From Hygrophila difformis (taxonomy: Eukaryota > Streptophyta > Magnoliopsida > Lamiales > Acanthaceae): 64,000 bases of DNA. The position numbers were made by a program, and so were the translations under genes. The stretch is from contig JAOANR010000010.1 in the NCBI GenBank assembly GCA_030278955.1, positions 20,862,444-20,926,443 on the forward strand, given 5' to 3'. The notes below the pieces were generated by a model that was not told where the DNA came from, made no database searches, and saw nothing but the letters and a program-made list of their open reading frames with translations. Positions 11,151 to 24,800 of this stretch are shown piece by piece; positions within the stretch are counted from its first letter, which is position 1, and each line of letters opens with the position of its first letter.

Positions 11151-12809
11151 ATGAGTCCAGTGTGCCTCTCCCTCTGCCTCTGGGTGTTCACTACAGCCAT
11201 AGTTTCTGCATCATCATCATCAGGAGGGCTCCCCAAATTCGAGCAGCCGATCAAAGGCGATGGAACCCTCGACTTGTTGGTGGTCGGGGACTGGGGAAGA
11301 AAGGGCCTCTACAACCAATCCCAGGTTGCTTTTCAGATGGGAAGAATTGCTGACAAACTAGACCTAGATTTTGTCATCTCCACTGGCGACAACTTCTACG
11401 ATGATGGCCTCAAGAGCGACAACGATCCTACCTTCCTCGACTCTTTCTCCAATATTTACGCAGCTAGTAGCCTCCAAAAGCCATGGTTTTCTGGTAGATA
11501 ACCATGGTTTTTATAGTACCATTAGTTGCGTTGCGACTTATTTGATTGCTAATCTCGTCGGATTATAATACCGTAAATTATTGTAATAATGCAGTTCTGG
11601 GGAACCATGACTACAGAGGTAATGTATTGGCCCAACTCAGCCCTGCCTTGTCCAAAATCGATGAACGTTGGCGTTGCTTGAGGTCATTCGTCGTGGACGC
11701 AGGTTTATTACCGACTACTTTCATTCTAATTTGGTTTCTTATTGTTCATTTATTTCTATTTGTAAGTATTATTTTTCAAGTATTGATTTTGGGAGGTGGA
11801 GAGTGGATTTGCAGATGTTGCAGAGTTTTTCTTTGTGGACACAACTCCTTTTGTGAGGAAATACTTTAGGGATCCAGAGGATCACATGTATGACTGGCGA
11901 GGTGTTTTGCCACTCAACAACTACATTCCCCAATTGTTGAAAGTAAGTTATCCATCATTTAATTTTTTGTCGCATTAAATACGTTATTTCTTTTTTTAAT
12001 TTTTTTTTTATATACAATCAAATACATCAAATATGAGGATGAGGACAAAATCTATGATTTCCATCCTTGGGGTTGGATGTTCGATTCCAGACCAGGCCCG
12101 TATCCCTCATTTTTTTTATCCCTTTGCAATTTATATGGCATTGACTCGCATCACCATTTCTCTAGCTTCGGCTCCTTAAAAGAAAAAAAATCAAATTTGA
12201 GGATGAGGTCTTGGTCCAATTGCCAAGTCTCCTGACTCCTAACTTGAATGTTGAGGCTTCGATTCCCCATCCGGTCCTTATTCCTTTCCTTTGTTCATTT
12301 ATAATTTATGTGGCATGAACTCCCACCACTCATTTCTTAATCTTTATGGTTGTTTAGCAAAAAAAAAAAAAAAAACATCAAATACAGATCAAACTCAGTT
12401 GGCTTGAGTTGTATGAGGCTCTGACAGCTTAAGCAAAGATCTCGGGTTCGAGTCTTTGTGTACGCAGAATTATGCTTTGAGAAAAATACATCAAATACAG
12501 GGGATGTGGACTTGCTAAAACAGTCAAGTCCATGCCTTCGAACCTGATTTGGGGATTGGATTCTCCATCCGACCCCCTATCTTTCTCTTTTATTCATTTG
12601 TAATTTGTGTAGCATGGTCTCACACTACCTTTTTTTTTTTTTTTTTTTTTTTTTTCTGGCTTCGGCTTTGAAAGAAAATGTATTGAATAATTTAAAACCG
12701 TAGCCAAAGGCCTATAATTGAATCCTCTATTGGGGAATTTTTTATTCATTACAAATACTAGTGAAAGAAATTATAATATCTTTTTTTTTTTAGCGTAGCC
12801 AAAGCCTGA

Positions 12810-12897
<88 letters not shown>

Positions 12898-15800
12898 GAC
12901 CAAATGCGTTCCAAAATTAGTACAATACATCAAAATTGAAAACATCACAAACTGACTCAATTCTAGGATAGCAAATACCCAAGGAATCGGCATATAAACG
13001 GATATTATTATATCCGGAGGAAGACCCAAGTAGTATATATAGAAATCATCCTTGGATGCGCCGTGTTTAGCAAGGCCATTCGCCAACTTGTTGCCTTCCC
13101 ACAGGATGTGTAATATTTCACACTACCAAAAGAAATGCGAACAGAATTAATTCATCGAACAACAACGGAGGCGCAAGGATGAAGTTGGTTGTCAGTCCTG
13201 AGTAGTAGTCCAATGGCCGGTAGAGAATTAGAGAAATCCTATCAAATTGGATGCATGCATGTTCTAGGCCATGCATCAAAGCAGCCACAAGTTCAGCCAT
13301 GATGATGGAATTATTACATCCAGCGAGTCTAGCGCTTTTTCCAATAGGCCAAGCGAGGGCCAATCTGGTGTAGATGGTAGTACATTCGAAGCTGCTCGGT
13401 CCAAATCTCCAGCAATTTATTGCATGATTTCCCAATGAAGCTGATTATATATGGTCTGTCCACCCCTCTAAAAATCCGTGCATTCCTTTTAAGGAAGTGT
13501 TCGACGGGTCATATACATAGTTACATGGAACGGGGTTCGATTCGAAACGGGGAACGGGAACGAGATCACGGAACGCTAGTGTAAGTGAATCGGAAACGAT
13601 TTATACTATGATTTTCTTTAAACATTGCAATATATTTAATTGATATTTTTTTTGTGAACAATTGATAAAAATTTTGATTTAATTATAATTTTGTTTTGAT
13701 ATATACTTCTATATAGTGTAGAGGTCTAATCCCCTACAATAATAAATTAATTATATTCGTTAATAAAATAAAATCTTAAATTAAAAATATATTTTTTTTA
13801 AAGTCAGATTATATAACTACAAAAAAAGCCCAGCCCAAATCTCTTTTAAATAAAATTGGTAGGCCCAATAAGGAGGGCTTCTTCCTCCTAAACCCTTCTT
13901 CCCCAAATTTCTCCTCCTCCTCAGCAAATTTTCCCAAAATCAACAAAGAGTGAACAGATTGGGACGTATACACCGTTCCAAAACGTTTCGTCCCCCGTTT
14001 TGGAACGATCGTTCCCGAGTCAGAAAACGCATGAATGTTCCGCGTTCCCTACATCTATGGTCATATAATTGGAGGTTGGATCATCCATATATCTAATAAA
14101 CTATAAATTGTAAATAGTATTAATTTAACAAAATATAAGATTTTTAATACTTGAGTACGAGCTCGATTCACGCATCAAACCTTGAGCTATCAAGCAACCT
14201 CATCATTCTCAATTTCCAGTCAAGCTCAACTTTGATTCGAGCTTGAGTAGTATTGTTAACCCAACAAAAATACATTAGGCCCAATGGAGCTGCTTGTTTG
14301 AAGTGTTCAGCCCAATTGGGTAAAAAAATATATCCGGAAGAAGGAGGACGTGTCTACAAAGAGGATACCCTTAAGATTAGGAATCCCAGTGGCCCAATCA
14401 AGCAAGCAGCGACCCAGTGACCCAGTTGGGGAAAATATATCCGGAAGAGGGATGACACGTCTCACAGCCCATTCCGTGGAGATACCCTCAACATGAGGAA
14501 TCCCATACAATCAAGCAGTGAATCCTTAACCAAGGAGACGAATCACCAACTACGGAAGCAAATCGCGTCACCTAAGGAAACAAATTTAGAGGGTGGAGCG
14601 TTCAAACTTGAAGACTCTTACCACCCACCACTATATAAGTGCAAGCTGCATTATTACGCAAGGGCACCTCCAATACTCCTCAGAGAGCTTTTACTTATTT
14701 TACAGTTTTTCCTGCATTCTTGTTCTTAAATTCATTTACTGCTTTCTTTCAATTCCTGTTTTTTTCCTAGTTTTTCTGTAATCTTTCCCCAAGTTTCATT
14801 AATAAAAGAGAAATTTTTTATCCCAAATTTCACTGTTAACAAATTGGCACGCCCAGTGGGACACGATTCGATACCATATCCGCTTCGAGTTGTGTATGCG
14901 TCTTAGATCCGGAAGAATCATCGTTGATCTCACACAAGAATTTGAAGACATGTCTCTGCAAGACCAGACAATCCAGCAAACATCGGATGAGGACGCCGGT
15001 GAAACGGCGAACATCACCTCACACAGCAGGGGATAATGCAGATCCCCACTCTATCCGAACAAATGCGGCTATCGATGACTGAATTGATGGCCGAATTCAT
15101 GCCTTTACTTACAAGGCACTTGATGGACGTTCTGCAGCCTGCCATGGCCGACCAAACCAGCCAGATATGCGGTTCCTTGCGCGATGGAGGCCTCCCGGCA
15201 CCCAGTACTACTATGGCACCTAGCACTCCGTACCCGGGACCGTCAGGAGGACAACAGCGAATGTGGGGAAACACACCTGGCCAGCAGCCACTCCAGGACT
15301 CTGGAAGCGTGGCCAGTATGTTTCCACATTCATATCAGAAAACGTATAGTTTTTCTCTAGCGGCACCCAGTATGCCGAATTTGGGTTACGCGGCACCTCC
15401 CATGCCGGTATATGCTCCATCAAATCCTTTGATGGCGACCAGCGCTGCACCAGGTTGCATGGCGGCCGGACCTAGCATGGCACCAAGACTGGCGGCACCT
15501 CAGGTGCCGAACATCCCAACTGCACCTTATGTGGCGGCTCCTCTCAACCCGGGTTGGATGTCACCAACCCTAGGGGGCAGGCTCCACAGACAGGCGGAGT
15601 GATGGCGGCTCCCATGGCACCGACCGCCACTCCTATCCACGCAGGAGGACAAGCTCCACAACCATGTGGATCACCCACAACATCTGCCGCCATGCCTCCT
15701 ATGCAGGCACCAGTGATTTTACTGGAGTTGCTCACGGACATGATGCAGCAGCACTTCGGGATTCAGCTAAAGCCGATGGAGCGGCCTACGTACCGGAAGC

Positions 15801-18800
15801 CATATCCGGACTGGGTAGATACCATGCAGCCCTATCCAAGGGGCTTCAAGATGCCGGATTTCACCTCTTTTCCCGGAGATGATGGCAAGTCTACGGTGGA
15901 GCACGTTGGAAGGTTCACTGGTCAGTGTGGGGAAGCAGCGGCCAATGACTGGCCGAAACTAAGACTGTTCAGCTCATCCCTCACCGGACCTGCCTTCGCA
16001 TGGTTTGCCTCATTGCGGCCTAACTGAATCCAGAATTGGGCCGACCTCGAACGTGCATTCCATGATAGGTTTTACACTCCACTATCTCAGGTAAGCCTTG
16101 TAGACCTCACTAATGCTAAACAATATGCCGATGAAGCGGCAAGCTCTTTTATTAGTAGGTTACAACGGCTGAAAGGCCGATGTTCCATAGCAATCCCGGA
16201 AAGGGAAATAGCCAATATTGCAGTGGCTAACATGTTACCGAAACTAAAGGAACATTTAATTGTGCAGGATGCAACTGACCTTGCCCAGCTGGCCGAGAGA
16301 GCGACCCGCCTGGAGAAGTTCCTGGAGGAACAGGAAGGGAGACGTCCTACACGTCGAGTCCACTTTGAAGAAGTGGTATTCAGCGACGAGGAGGACGAAC
16401 CAGTGGAAGTGGCTGTTGCGGAACTGGTCCAAACAGCCAAGCCACACATTTGTGCGGCCCTTAAGCCGCCTAAACAAAGGGAGGCCAAATATAAACCTGA
16501 AGAGGACCTCTTCAACATGAGCAAGGCGGACCAAGTGTTCGATGCCCTACTCAGGGATGGCGTGATTAAACTGCCTGAAGGGCAAAAGTTACCAGCGGCC
16601 GAAGACATTCGGGGCCGATCATTTTGTAAGTGGCATAACTCATACACTCATAGCATTACCAAATGCCGGAGTTTTAAGACTGCCATACAAAATAAGATTA
16701 AAGAAGGGTGTTTGAAAATTGCAGGTATGAAAGTGGACCTGGACCCGTTCCCACAACTTCGTGTGGGTGCTGCTGGACTTGTTCCAAACCCAGATGATGG
16801 CGGCTCCAGTAGCCGGGTGGATCAAGATGGGGAACGTGTTGAGATTGATGAACAAGATGACGACTTGTTATCAGATGAATCTGACACTGAGAAAGAGAAG
16901 AAGTTTTACAGCAAACAACCCAGGTTCAAAAAGATGTCTAAGGAGGACTTTGAAAAAATCCTAAGAGCTGAAGAGAAAGAACATCAGAGGAGGAAGAATC
17001 CACCGTTGAGGATTGAGATTTCAAAACCTGCTATGGAAATCCGCGACAATGGGAAACACCAATCTGCCACTCGGGACTACAGGCAAGGAGTGGAAGTGGT
17101 GCCAACTTTGATGAGGCGTCCGGAACATCCTGCTGAGGCTGATAGATGGATGAGGAACAGGGCATGAGGCAAGGTTACTCAAAAGGAACCGCCACCTATG
17201 ACCAGGAGTCAGTACAGGCGGGCTCAGAGAAGATATGCCAAGGAGATGCGGCAATGGGAAGCACAGATTCACAAGTTGGAATCTTCCAGACCTCGGAAGC
17301 CAGTACAACCAACCTATTTCAGATCTCAATGGGAAACCTCCGAACAGCGGAGGCCTGTCCATGAAAGACTACATTATCCGGATGGGAAACCTCTGTACAG
17401 GAAGCATATTTCCCCCATACCGCCTCGAAGGCCTGTGCATGAGCGGCTTAGAGATGATAGGGGAAGGTCATATGAGGCCTTGAGGAGGCCGCATCCACCA
17501 TCATCTCCCTCCAGGAGACCACATCTTCTGTCACCTCCCTCCAGGAGGCCGCATCCACCATCATCTCCCTCCAGGAGGCCACATCCACCATCACCTCCCT
17601 CCAGGAGGCCGGTTCGGAAAGACTGCAATGGTCAGAACGACGCCATCCAACGCCTCAACCTAGAACCACGGAGTCTAGGCATGCTCAGACAAGGAATCAA
17701 CCTTCGACATCCAGAGACAAAGACAGAGCGGTCACGGAGGCCGAATCAAGTGAAGGAAAGAATGCAAATGAATCCTGGGTAGATAAATTCATGGAGAGGT
17801 TTAGTCGCATGGGTGATCCGGGGACCGCCAGAGAAATGGCCATGATGAAGGTTCTCACCAGGTTCTTTGCTTACATAGTGGCCCATCAGGCCGGTGAATG
17901 TGGAACTGAACGCGACAGTTACGAGGGATTCATGACCTATTACAGACACCTTGATAAAAAAGCAGAAAATCAGCCCGAGATACAACCAATCAATGAGTTA
18001 CCGCAAATACACTTCGGTACGGTCACTTCCAAAGATGTGGAAGCTGCCATGGGGGCTAGTCAAGAGAAGCCTAAAGTCGGTATAAATGCTATAGGTGTCA
18101 TGACCGAAGATCTTGACATGCTAGATGGTATGGAGCTCGACGAGGGAAACAACCTTGGCATGGAGGAGACAAACTTGGATGATGCCTTCTGGTTTGGTCT
18201 AGAAAACGAACTCAAGGCAGCGGGCTATGAATATGAACAAGAGGAAGAGCCAATGGATCCTGCTGTACCAATGCAAGTGGTAGGATTGGCCGCAGATGAG
18301 GAGATAAGCGATGTTGAGTCCGAAGTGTGGGATGAGGAGGAACCATCATTTGCTAGGCTCATTGAGGAGATGGATGAAATGATAGCAGAGCTCTCCCATC
18401 CGACCAGGAATCTCCTTGAGGAGTTAGGTGGCCAGTCTGTTCAAGGGCCAATGATGCCACAGTTCGCCAAGCCGGAAATGTCCCAGACTAGGCAGTTGAA
18501 GCCGTTGTACATCAAAGCTCACATTGACGGGCGTTCGATAAACAGGGTGTTCGTCGACAATGGGGCAGCAGCAAATGTGATGCCAATGTCCACTTTAAGG
18601 AAGATCGGTAAGAGTGAGAAGGATCTCATACCCACCAGAGTCAGGATGTGCAGTTTTGTGGGAGAAGCTACTCAACCTGCAGGATTCATAACGGTAGACG
18701 TCACTGTGGAATCCAAGACAATCAAAGTAGCATTCTTTGTAGTAAAGTCGAGAACTTGTTACTCGGCATTACTGGGACGGGATTGGATTCACATGGCACA

Positions 18801-21800
18801 ATGTGTGCCATCCACCCTACACCAACAGTTGCTTATCTGGAATGATGATCAAGTAGAGCTGGTGGAGGCAGATCCCCAACCTTTCACAGGACACGACCGC
18901 AACAACGATGAGGCAGTCTTTTACTTGGAAGATATCCAGCCTGCATCGGCTCTGATTGGGGTGGACTTAGACCTCGAGTCCATTGACTTCACTTCCAGCG
19001 GCTTCAAGCTACATCCGGTAGACGGCCGACACGAATCCTCAGATTCCACATGATGAATAGCCACGACATCTACAAAGACTTACTGCAGCGGCTCGCCACC
19101 ACAGAGATGATGATGGGTGACGAGGACAAGTCCAAGAGTCTAACTGATAAAAGGCCATCTGAGTGGCCATCTCCTGTGAAGCGGACGCTACCTAGTCCGG
19201 AAGCCAAAGAACCACTTGTGGACATCAACCTTGGAACGGATGCAGAGCCAAAACTCACCAAGGTAAGCGCTTCATTGCTAGAGGAAGAGCGGCGCCAACT
19301 AGTGGAGCTGATTCAGAAATACAAAGATTGTTTTGCGTGGCAGTATACAGATATGCCAGGACTCTCAAGAGAACAAGTGGAACACAAGTTGCCAACTCAT
19401 CCTGAGTTCAGGCCTCACAAGCAGCCGCCTAGACGTTTTGATCCAGACACCATCCCAAAGATAAAGACCGAGATTGAAAAGCTTCTTAGAGCAGGTTACA
19501 TTAGAACTTGTCGCTATGTAGAGTGGCTTGCTAATATTGTACCTGTTGTGAAGAAAAATGGTCAATTAAGAGTCTGTATAGATTTTAGAAATTTAAACTT
19601 GGCAACACCCAAGGATGAGTATGCAATGCCTATAGCCGATATGCTTGTTGATGCGGCCGCCGGCTACAAATTTTTTTCATTAATGGATGGTTATTCTGGA
19701 TACAACCAAATCTTTATTTCTGAAGCTGATGTGCACAAAACTGCTTTTCGTTGCTCGGGGCCTGTCGGTATCTTCTAATGGGTAGTCATGCCTTTTGGCT
19801 TGAAGAATGCCGGGGCAACATATCAAAGGGCCATGAACATGATTTTTCATGATCTAATTGGCCATACACTTGAAGTTTACATTGATGACATCGTAGTCAA
19901 ATCATGTGAATTCGGCCAGCACTTGGCTCATCTGGAGGATGCCTTCATCCGAATGAGGCAACATGGATTGAAAATCAATCCAGCTAAGTGTGCCTTCGGA
20001 GTGGCAGCAGGGAACTTCTTAGGTTTCCTTGTGCATGAAAGAGGCATCGAGGTAGATCATAACAAGGCCAAGGCCATCTTGGAAGCCCGCGCACCATCCA
20101 ATCTCAAAGAGTTACAGTCACTGATCGGCAAGATAAACTTCCTAAGGAGATTCATTGCTAATGCTGCAGGGAAGATGAAAGCGTTCACTACCTTACTTAA
20201 AGGAAGGAAGAACGAAACATTTCTATGGACAGCTGAACATCAAGAGGCATTTGAAGAAATAAAAAGAAAGTTGGGCACCCCTTCAGTGTTAGTGCCACCA
20301 AGGCATGGAGTACCGCTCAAGCTATATGTGTCAGCCTCCGAAGAATCCATCGGGTGCCTACTTGCACAAAATGACGAAAACAGCAGGGAAAGGGCTATCT
20401 ACTACCTTAGCAAAACTCTACAAGGGCCGGAGATAAGACACACCGCGCTGAAGAAACTATGTTACGCTCTAGTGTACTCCTGCAGTAAATTAGAACATTA
20501 CATGCTGCCAAGGACAGTCCAAGTGGTGGCGCCATTCGATTTGGTAAGGACACTTCTGCATAAGCCGGCGTTGAAAGGTCGCCAAGCTAAATGGGCTATC
20601 AAAATCAGTCCCTTCACTCTTGTGCACGTCCCTCAAAAAGCGGTCAAGGGCCAAGATTTAGCTGATTTCCTAGCTCAACATCCCTCATTAACCGTGCCAG
20701 AGGACCCCATGGAAGTATCCTTCATAGGATTCGAACCGTGGGAACTGACCTTCGATGGATCTTGTGCAAGCAGCGGCTCGGGAGCCGGTATTACAATCAC
20801 TAGCCCTCTGGGGCAACATTGGAAGCTTGCACGGGAACTGGAACCCGGCACCACCAACAATCAAGCAGAGTATGAGGCTTTAATTTTTGGCCTAGAGACA
20901 GCACTGCTCAAGGGCGCGAAGTCCATTACGATTTTTGGAGACTCCGAAGTCATCCTGTAGCAATTAACAGGAGAATATGAATGCAAGAGTCCAAGGCTAA
21001 TTAAATGCTATGAGACAGCATTAGAACTCTTGTACAAATTTTCGGACGTTACCATCACCCACGTGCCTAGAAGTCAAAATCAAGAGGCCAACGAAGCTGC
21101 CCAACTCGCTTCAGGATGGCAGACTAGTCGCCCTAGGGGGGCACCATGCATCGCCACCATCGCAAATGAGTCTGAAGACCAACAAGGAATCCGTCCCCAA
21201 CATTCCAATGATGATTGGAGGACTGAAATAACACGATACCTTGAGAACCCATCACTTGGAGGAGACAGCTCGCTAAAAATCAAATCTTTACGATACACAT
21301 TGATAAATGGCGAGTTATTCCGAAGGGCAGTCGATGGATTGCTGCTCAAGTGTGTAGGTCCCAAGAGGCTAAGCTGCTAATGGGAGAACTCCACGAGGGA
21401 ATATGTGGCTCCCATCGAGCAGGGCCTAGCATGCGATGGAGTATTCATCGCCACGGATATTTCTGGCCAACCATCATGGAAGACTGCATTCTCTACGCTC
21501 GGGGTTGTGAGGCTTGCCAGAAACATGGGTCAATTCAAAGGGTACCGGCGGAAGAGTTACACACAGTCATCAAGCCTTGGCCATTCCGTGGCTGGGGGAT
21601 GGACATCATTGGAAAAATTCATCCACCGTCATCCAAAAACCATGCATTCATACTAGTGGCCACTGATTACTTCACCAAATGGGTAGAAGCATGGCCAATG
21701 AGGAAGATCGACCAAAACGATGTAATTAGGTTCGTGACTGAGCTCATGCATCGATTTGGGATTCCCCAAACAATCACTGCGGATCAAGGGACCGTGTTCA

Positions 21801-24800
21801 CTGGCGAGATGTTCTTAGCTTTTGCTAAACAATTCGGGATTCGCATATATCACTCCACTCCATACTACCCCCAAGCAAACGGTCAAGCTAAGGCCACCAA
21901 TAAGATCTTGATAAGTATGATCATAAATCAAGAGAAATAAATCCGATGCAAAAAATCCAACTCAACATCCACCCTATGATCAAGAAAGGCCAAATTCTTC
22001 AAGTCATCAATCCATAATCTCTCAACACATATGATAGCCTCCCCCAAAAAAAGTATAAGCAAAAAGAAGGATGGGGGACTGACCTGATCCATGAAGGAGA
22101 TGACGCCCTAAGCAAAATAGGATGGCGGCTTCGTGCAAGCAAGTGGCGGCTTCGGGTGCGAGTGGCGGCCTGGTAGGCGGCGGCCTTCGGAGGTGGCGGC
22201 CCGAGCGAGGGGGGGCGGCCAAAGCAAGGAAGGCGGCCTCCAAGCTGTTTGAAGGTAGCGACTTCTCCAACGGTGGCGGCCTCCTCCAAAGTCTAGGGTG
22301 GCGGCGGCTTCTTGGCGTCCTCCTCACCAAGGCCGGCGGCCTCTGAATTGGGTGAAGGTGGCGGCCTCCAAGCTATCAAGGGTGGCGGCCTTCGAAGTCC
22401 GAGGGAGAGGGCGGCTTCCAAACTTCTCCGGGGCTGGCGGCCTCTAGGCGAAAGAGGGCGGCCAAGGCGGGCGGCAGCCTGGTAAGGGGCGGCCTCAGGT
22501 GGCGGCCTACGGCGAAGTGGCGGCCTCCAGCAGCGGCGGCTTCCGGATGCAGCAGGCGGCGGCTTCGGAAAAAGGGAGAGCAGGCGGCTTCGACGATGAT
22601 GACGACGGCGGCTTCCCGGCGACGACTCCCCGGCGGCGGCCTCCCGGCAGACGGCTTCCTGGTGGCGGCGGTCGAGCAAAGAGAGAGGGGGAAGGAGATT
22701 TAGAAAGTGGGTGAAAGGTTTGGGAACTTCCCAAAACTTGAAGAATGATGCATTTTATAATGGTAGGGTTTCACACTCTAATGGGCCTTAATGGGCCTCT
22801 AAAACCCTAGGCCAAGCACGCAAGTTTGTCTTAAAGTGTTAATCAGACAAAATGCGCGAGGGGGGCATCTGTTAACCCAACAAAAATACATTAGGCCCAA
22901 TGGAGCTGCTTGTTTGAAGTGTTCAACCCAATTGGGTAAAAAAATATATCCGGAAGAAGGAGGACGCGTCTCCAAAGAGGATACCCTTAGGATTAGGAAT
23001 TCCAGTGGCCCAATCAAGCAAGCAGCGGCCCAGTGACCCAGTTGGGGAAAATATATCCGGAAGAGGGAGGACACGTCTCCACAGCCCATTCCGTGGAGAT
23101 ACCCTCAAGATGAGGAATCCCATAAAATCAAGCAGTGAATCCTTAACCAAGGAGACGAATCACCAACTACGGAAACAAATCGCGTCACCTAAGGAAACAA
23201 ATTTAGAGGGTGGAGCGTTCAAACTTGAAAACTCTTACCACCCACCACTATATAAGTGCAAGCTGCATCATTACGCAAGGGCACCTCCAATACTCCTCAG
23301 AGAGCCTTTACTTATTTTACAGTTTTTCCTGCATTCTTGTTCTTAAATTCATTTACTGCTTTCTTTCAATTCCTGTTTTTTTTTCCTAGTTTTTCTGTAA
23401 TCTTTCCCCAAGTTTCATTAATAAAAAAGAAATCTTTTATCCCAAATTTCACTGTTAACAAGTATATATATATATATATTTCGTATTGTCTTATTTCTCG
23501 TTGAATTTTGCATTCAAATAAATTAATTAAAGATATACTTTCTATTACATTAAGGCTGCTGCGTTTGGAAACAAACGCTAGTGATTAGGATTTAGCTTTT
23601 AAAATACATACTAAAAATAGTATAAAATCCTACTTCCTCCGTTTTTTTTATAATTGAAACATGTGAATAGTTACTACTATTTATTGAGTAAGTTTGATTC
23701 AATTTTTTAATGCAGTTATATAAGATAAAATATAGTCAAGAGAGATCTTGTTGGATTCATCTAATCGCATATTAGAATATCAAATTTTTATAATTTTTAT
23801 TTTTATACAATTTGAGATATTATGGGTCTGTTCTGCACGTAGCTTTTGGGAGCTTTTAGGAGCTTTTGGTAGCTTTAGCTTTTATTTCAAAACAAAAGCC
23901 CCGTTCTGCACACTAGCTTTTGGGAGCTTTTGGGATCTTTTGGAAGCTTCTTTTTAGAAGCTACTTGTAGTAGCGTTAAAAAATAAGCTAGGAGCTTATT
24001 TTTGAACACTCACAATTTTAACCCAATAACCAACCCACTACCCAATACTCTACATAAATATTTGTCCTTTCATGTCATTTCATACATTTTTTCACAGCTA
24101 CAGCTAGTTGTACAAAACACTTAAATAGAACTGACAACTACAGCTCCCACAGCTCCTTACAGCTCCAGCTCCAGCTTGCAGCTACAGCTCACAGCTACAA
24201 CTCTGCGTGCAGAACAGACCCTATGTGTTAAATGTGTGCATTGAATTGCGTAAAAAACAGGAATGTTACATTTTTTGGAAAACGGAGGGAGTATATAGTA
24301 AACACTAATTACAATAACCGCCAAATTTTAATCTCTAATATCTAAACTTTGAACGATCCCCTCCCCCAACTTTTAGCTTTCCAAACTCTAGACTCTAAAC
24401 TCTAATTTAAAATTGCATTACTAAACACCATTATTCAAATTTTAAACTATTTTTCACCATTAGTTTCAAACTCCAGACTCTAAACTCTAAAGATGCTAAA
24501 ATCTAATTATTTCCCAAACATACCTTAAGTATATGTTATCTAAAAAAAAGTTAAAAATGTAGTTTTACATTATTTAGGTTTATGGTGCATGTTGTTGGAT
24601 CATAAAAATTCAATATTATAATTGGGCCTTTTAACTTTCTATTGGGCCGTTATCTTTCTGCTTGTTATCCGATTGGACCAGTTTAATCAATTTTTAAATG
24701 AAAATCCAAAAAATGAGCTTTGGTGGTTGCACTGTTACTACTTGCATCTAAAAAAATGTTCATGCTTTTATTTTATTTTATTTGTTTTTTTGTTTTTTTT

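Larger units (their letters stand above)
14254..23460 (+). mobile_element. Ty3/gypsy retrotransposon, Tat lineage, inserted in intron 3
   Basis: Complete 9,207-bp element with two LTRs (588 and 591 bp), a perfect 5-bp target duplication AGTAT (14249-14253 and 23461-23465), a primer-binding-like site, gag, protease, reverse transcriptase, two RNase H domains and integrase, and a purine tract. The second, archaeal-type RNase H between the first RNase H and integrase, and the D-N-G protease site, point to the Tat (Ogre/Retand-related) clade. By eye the LTRs differ at roughly 17-20 positions, about 3 percent, suggesting a fairly recent insertion. At least four in-frame stops and about three frameshifts make it non-autonomous. 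It lies in the same orientation as the host PAP gene. Confidence 0.93.

Noticed and set aside
12401..12480. Possible functional tRNA gene (box-B-like GGGTTCGAGTC)
   Set aside because: No cloverleaf could be drawn by eye and it lies among SINE-like units with A-rich tails; more likely a SINE head.
22022..22734. Several overlapping long open frames on both strands rich in Arg, Pro, Gly and Ala
   Set aside because: They come from the GGCGGCC-rich composition of the Tat element 3' region. There are no domains, and both strands are open at once.
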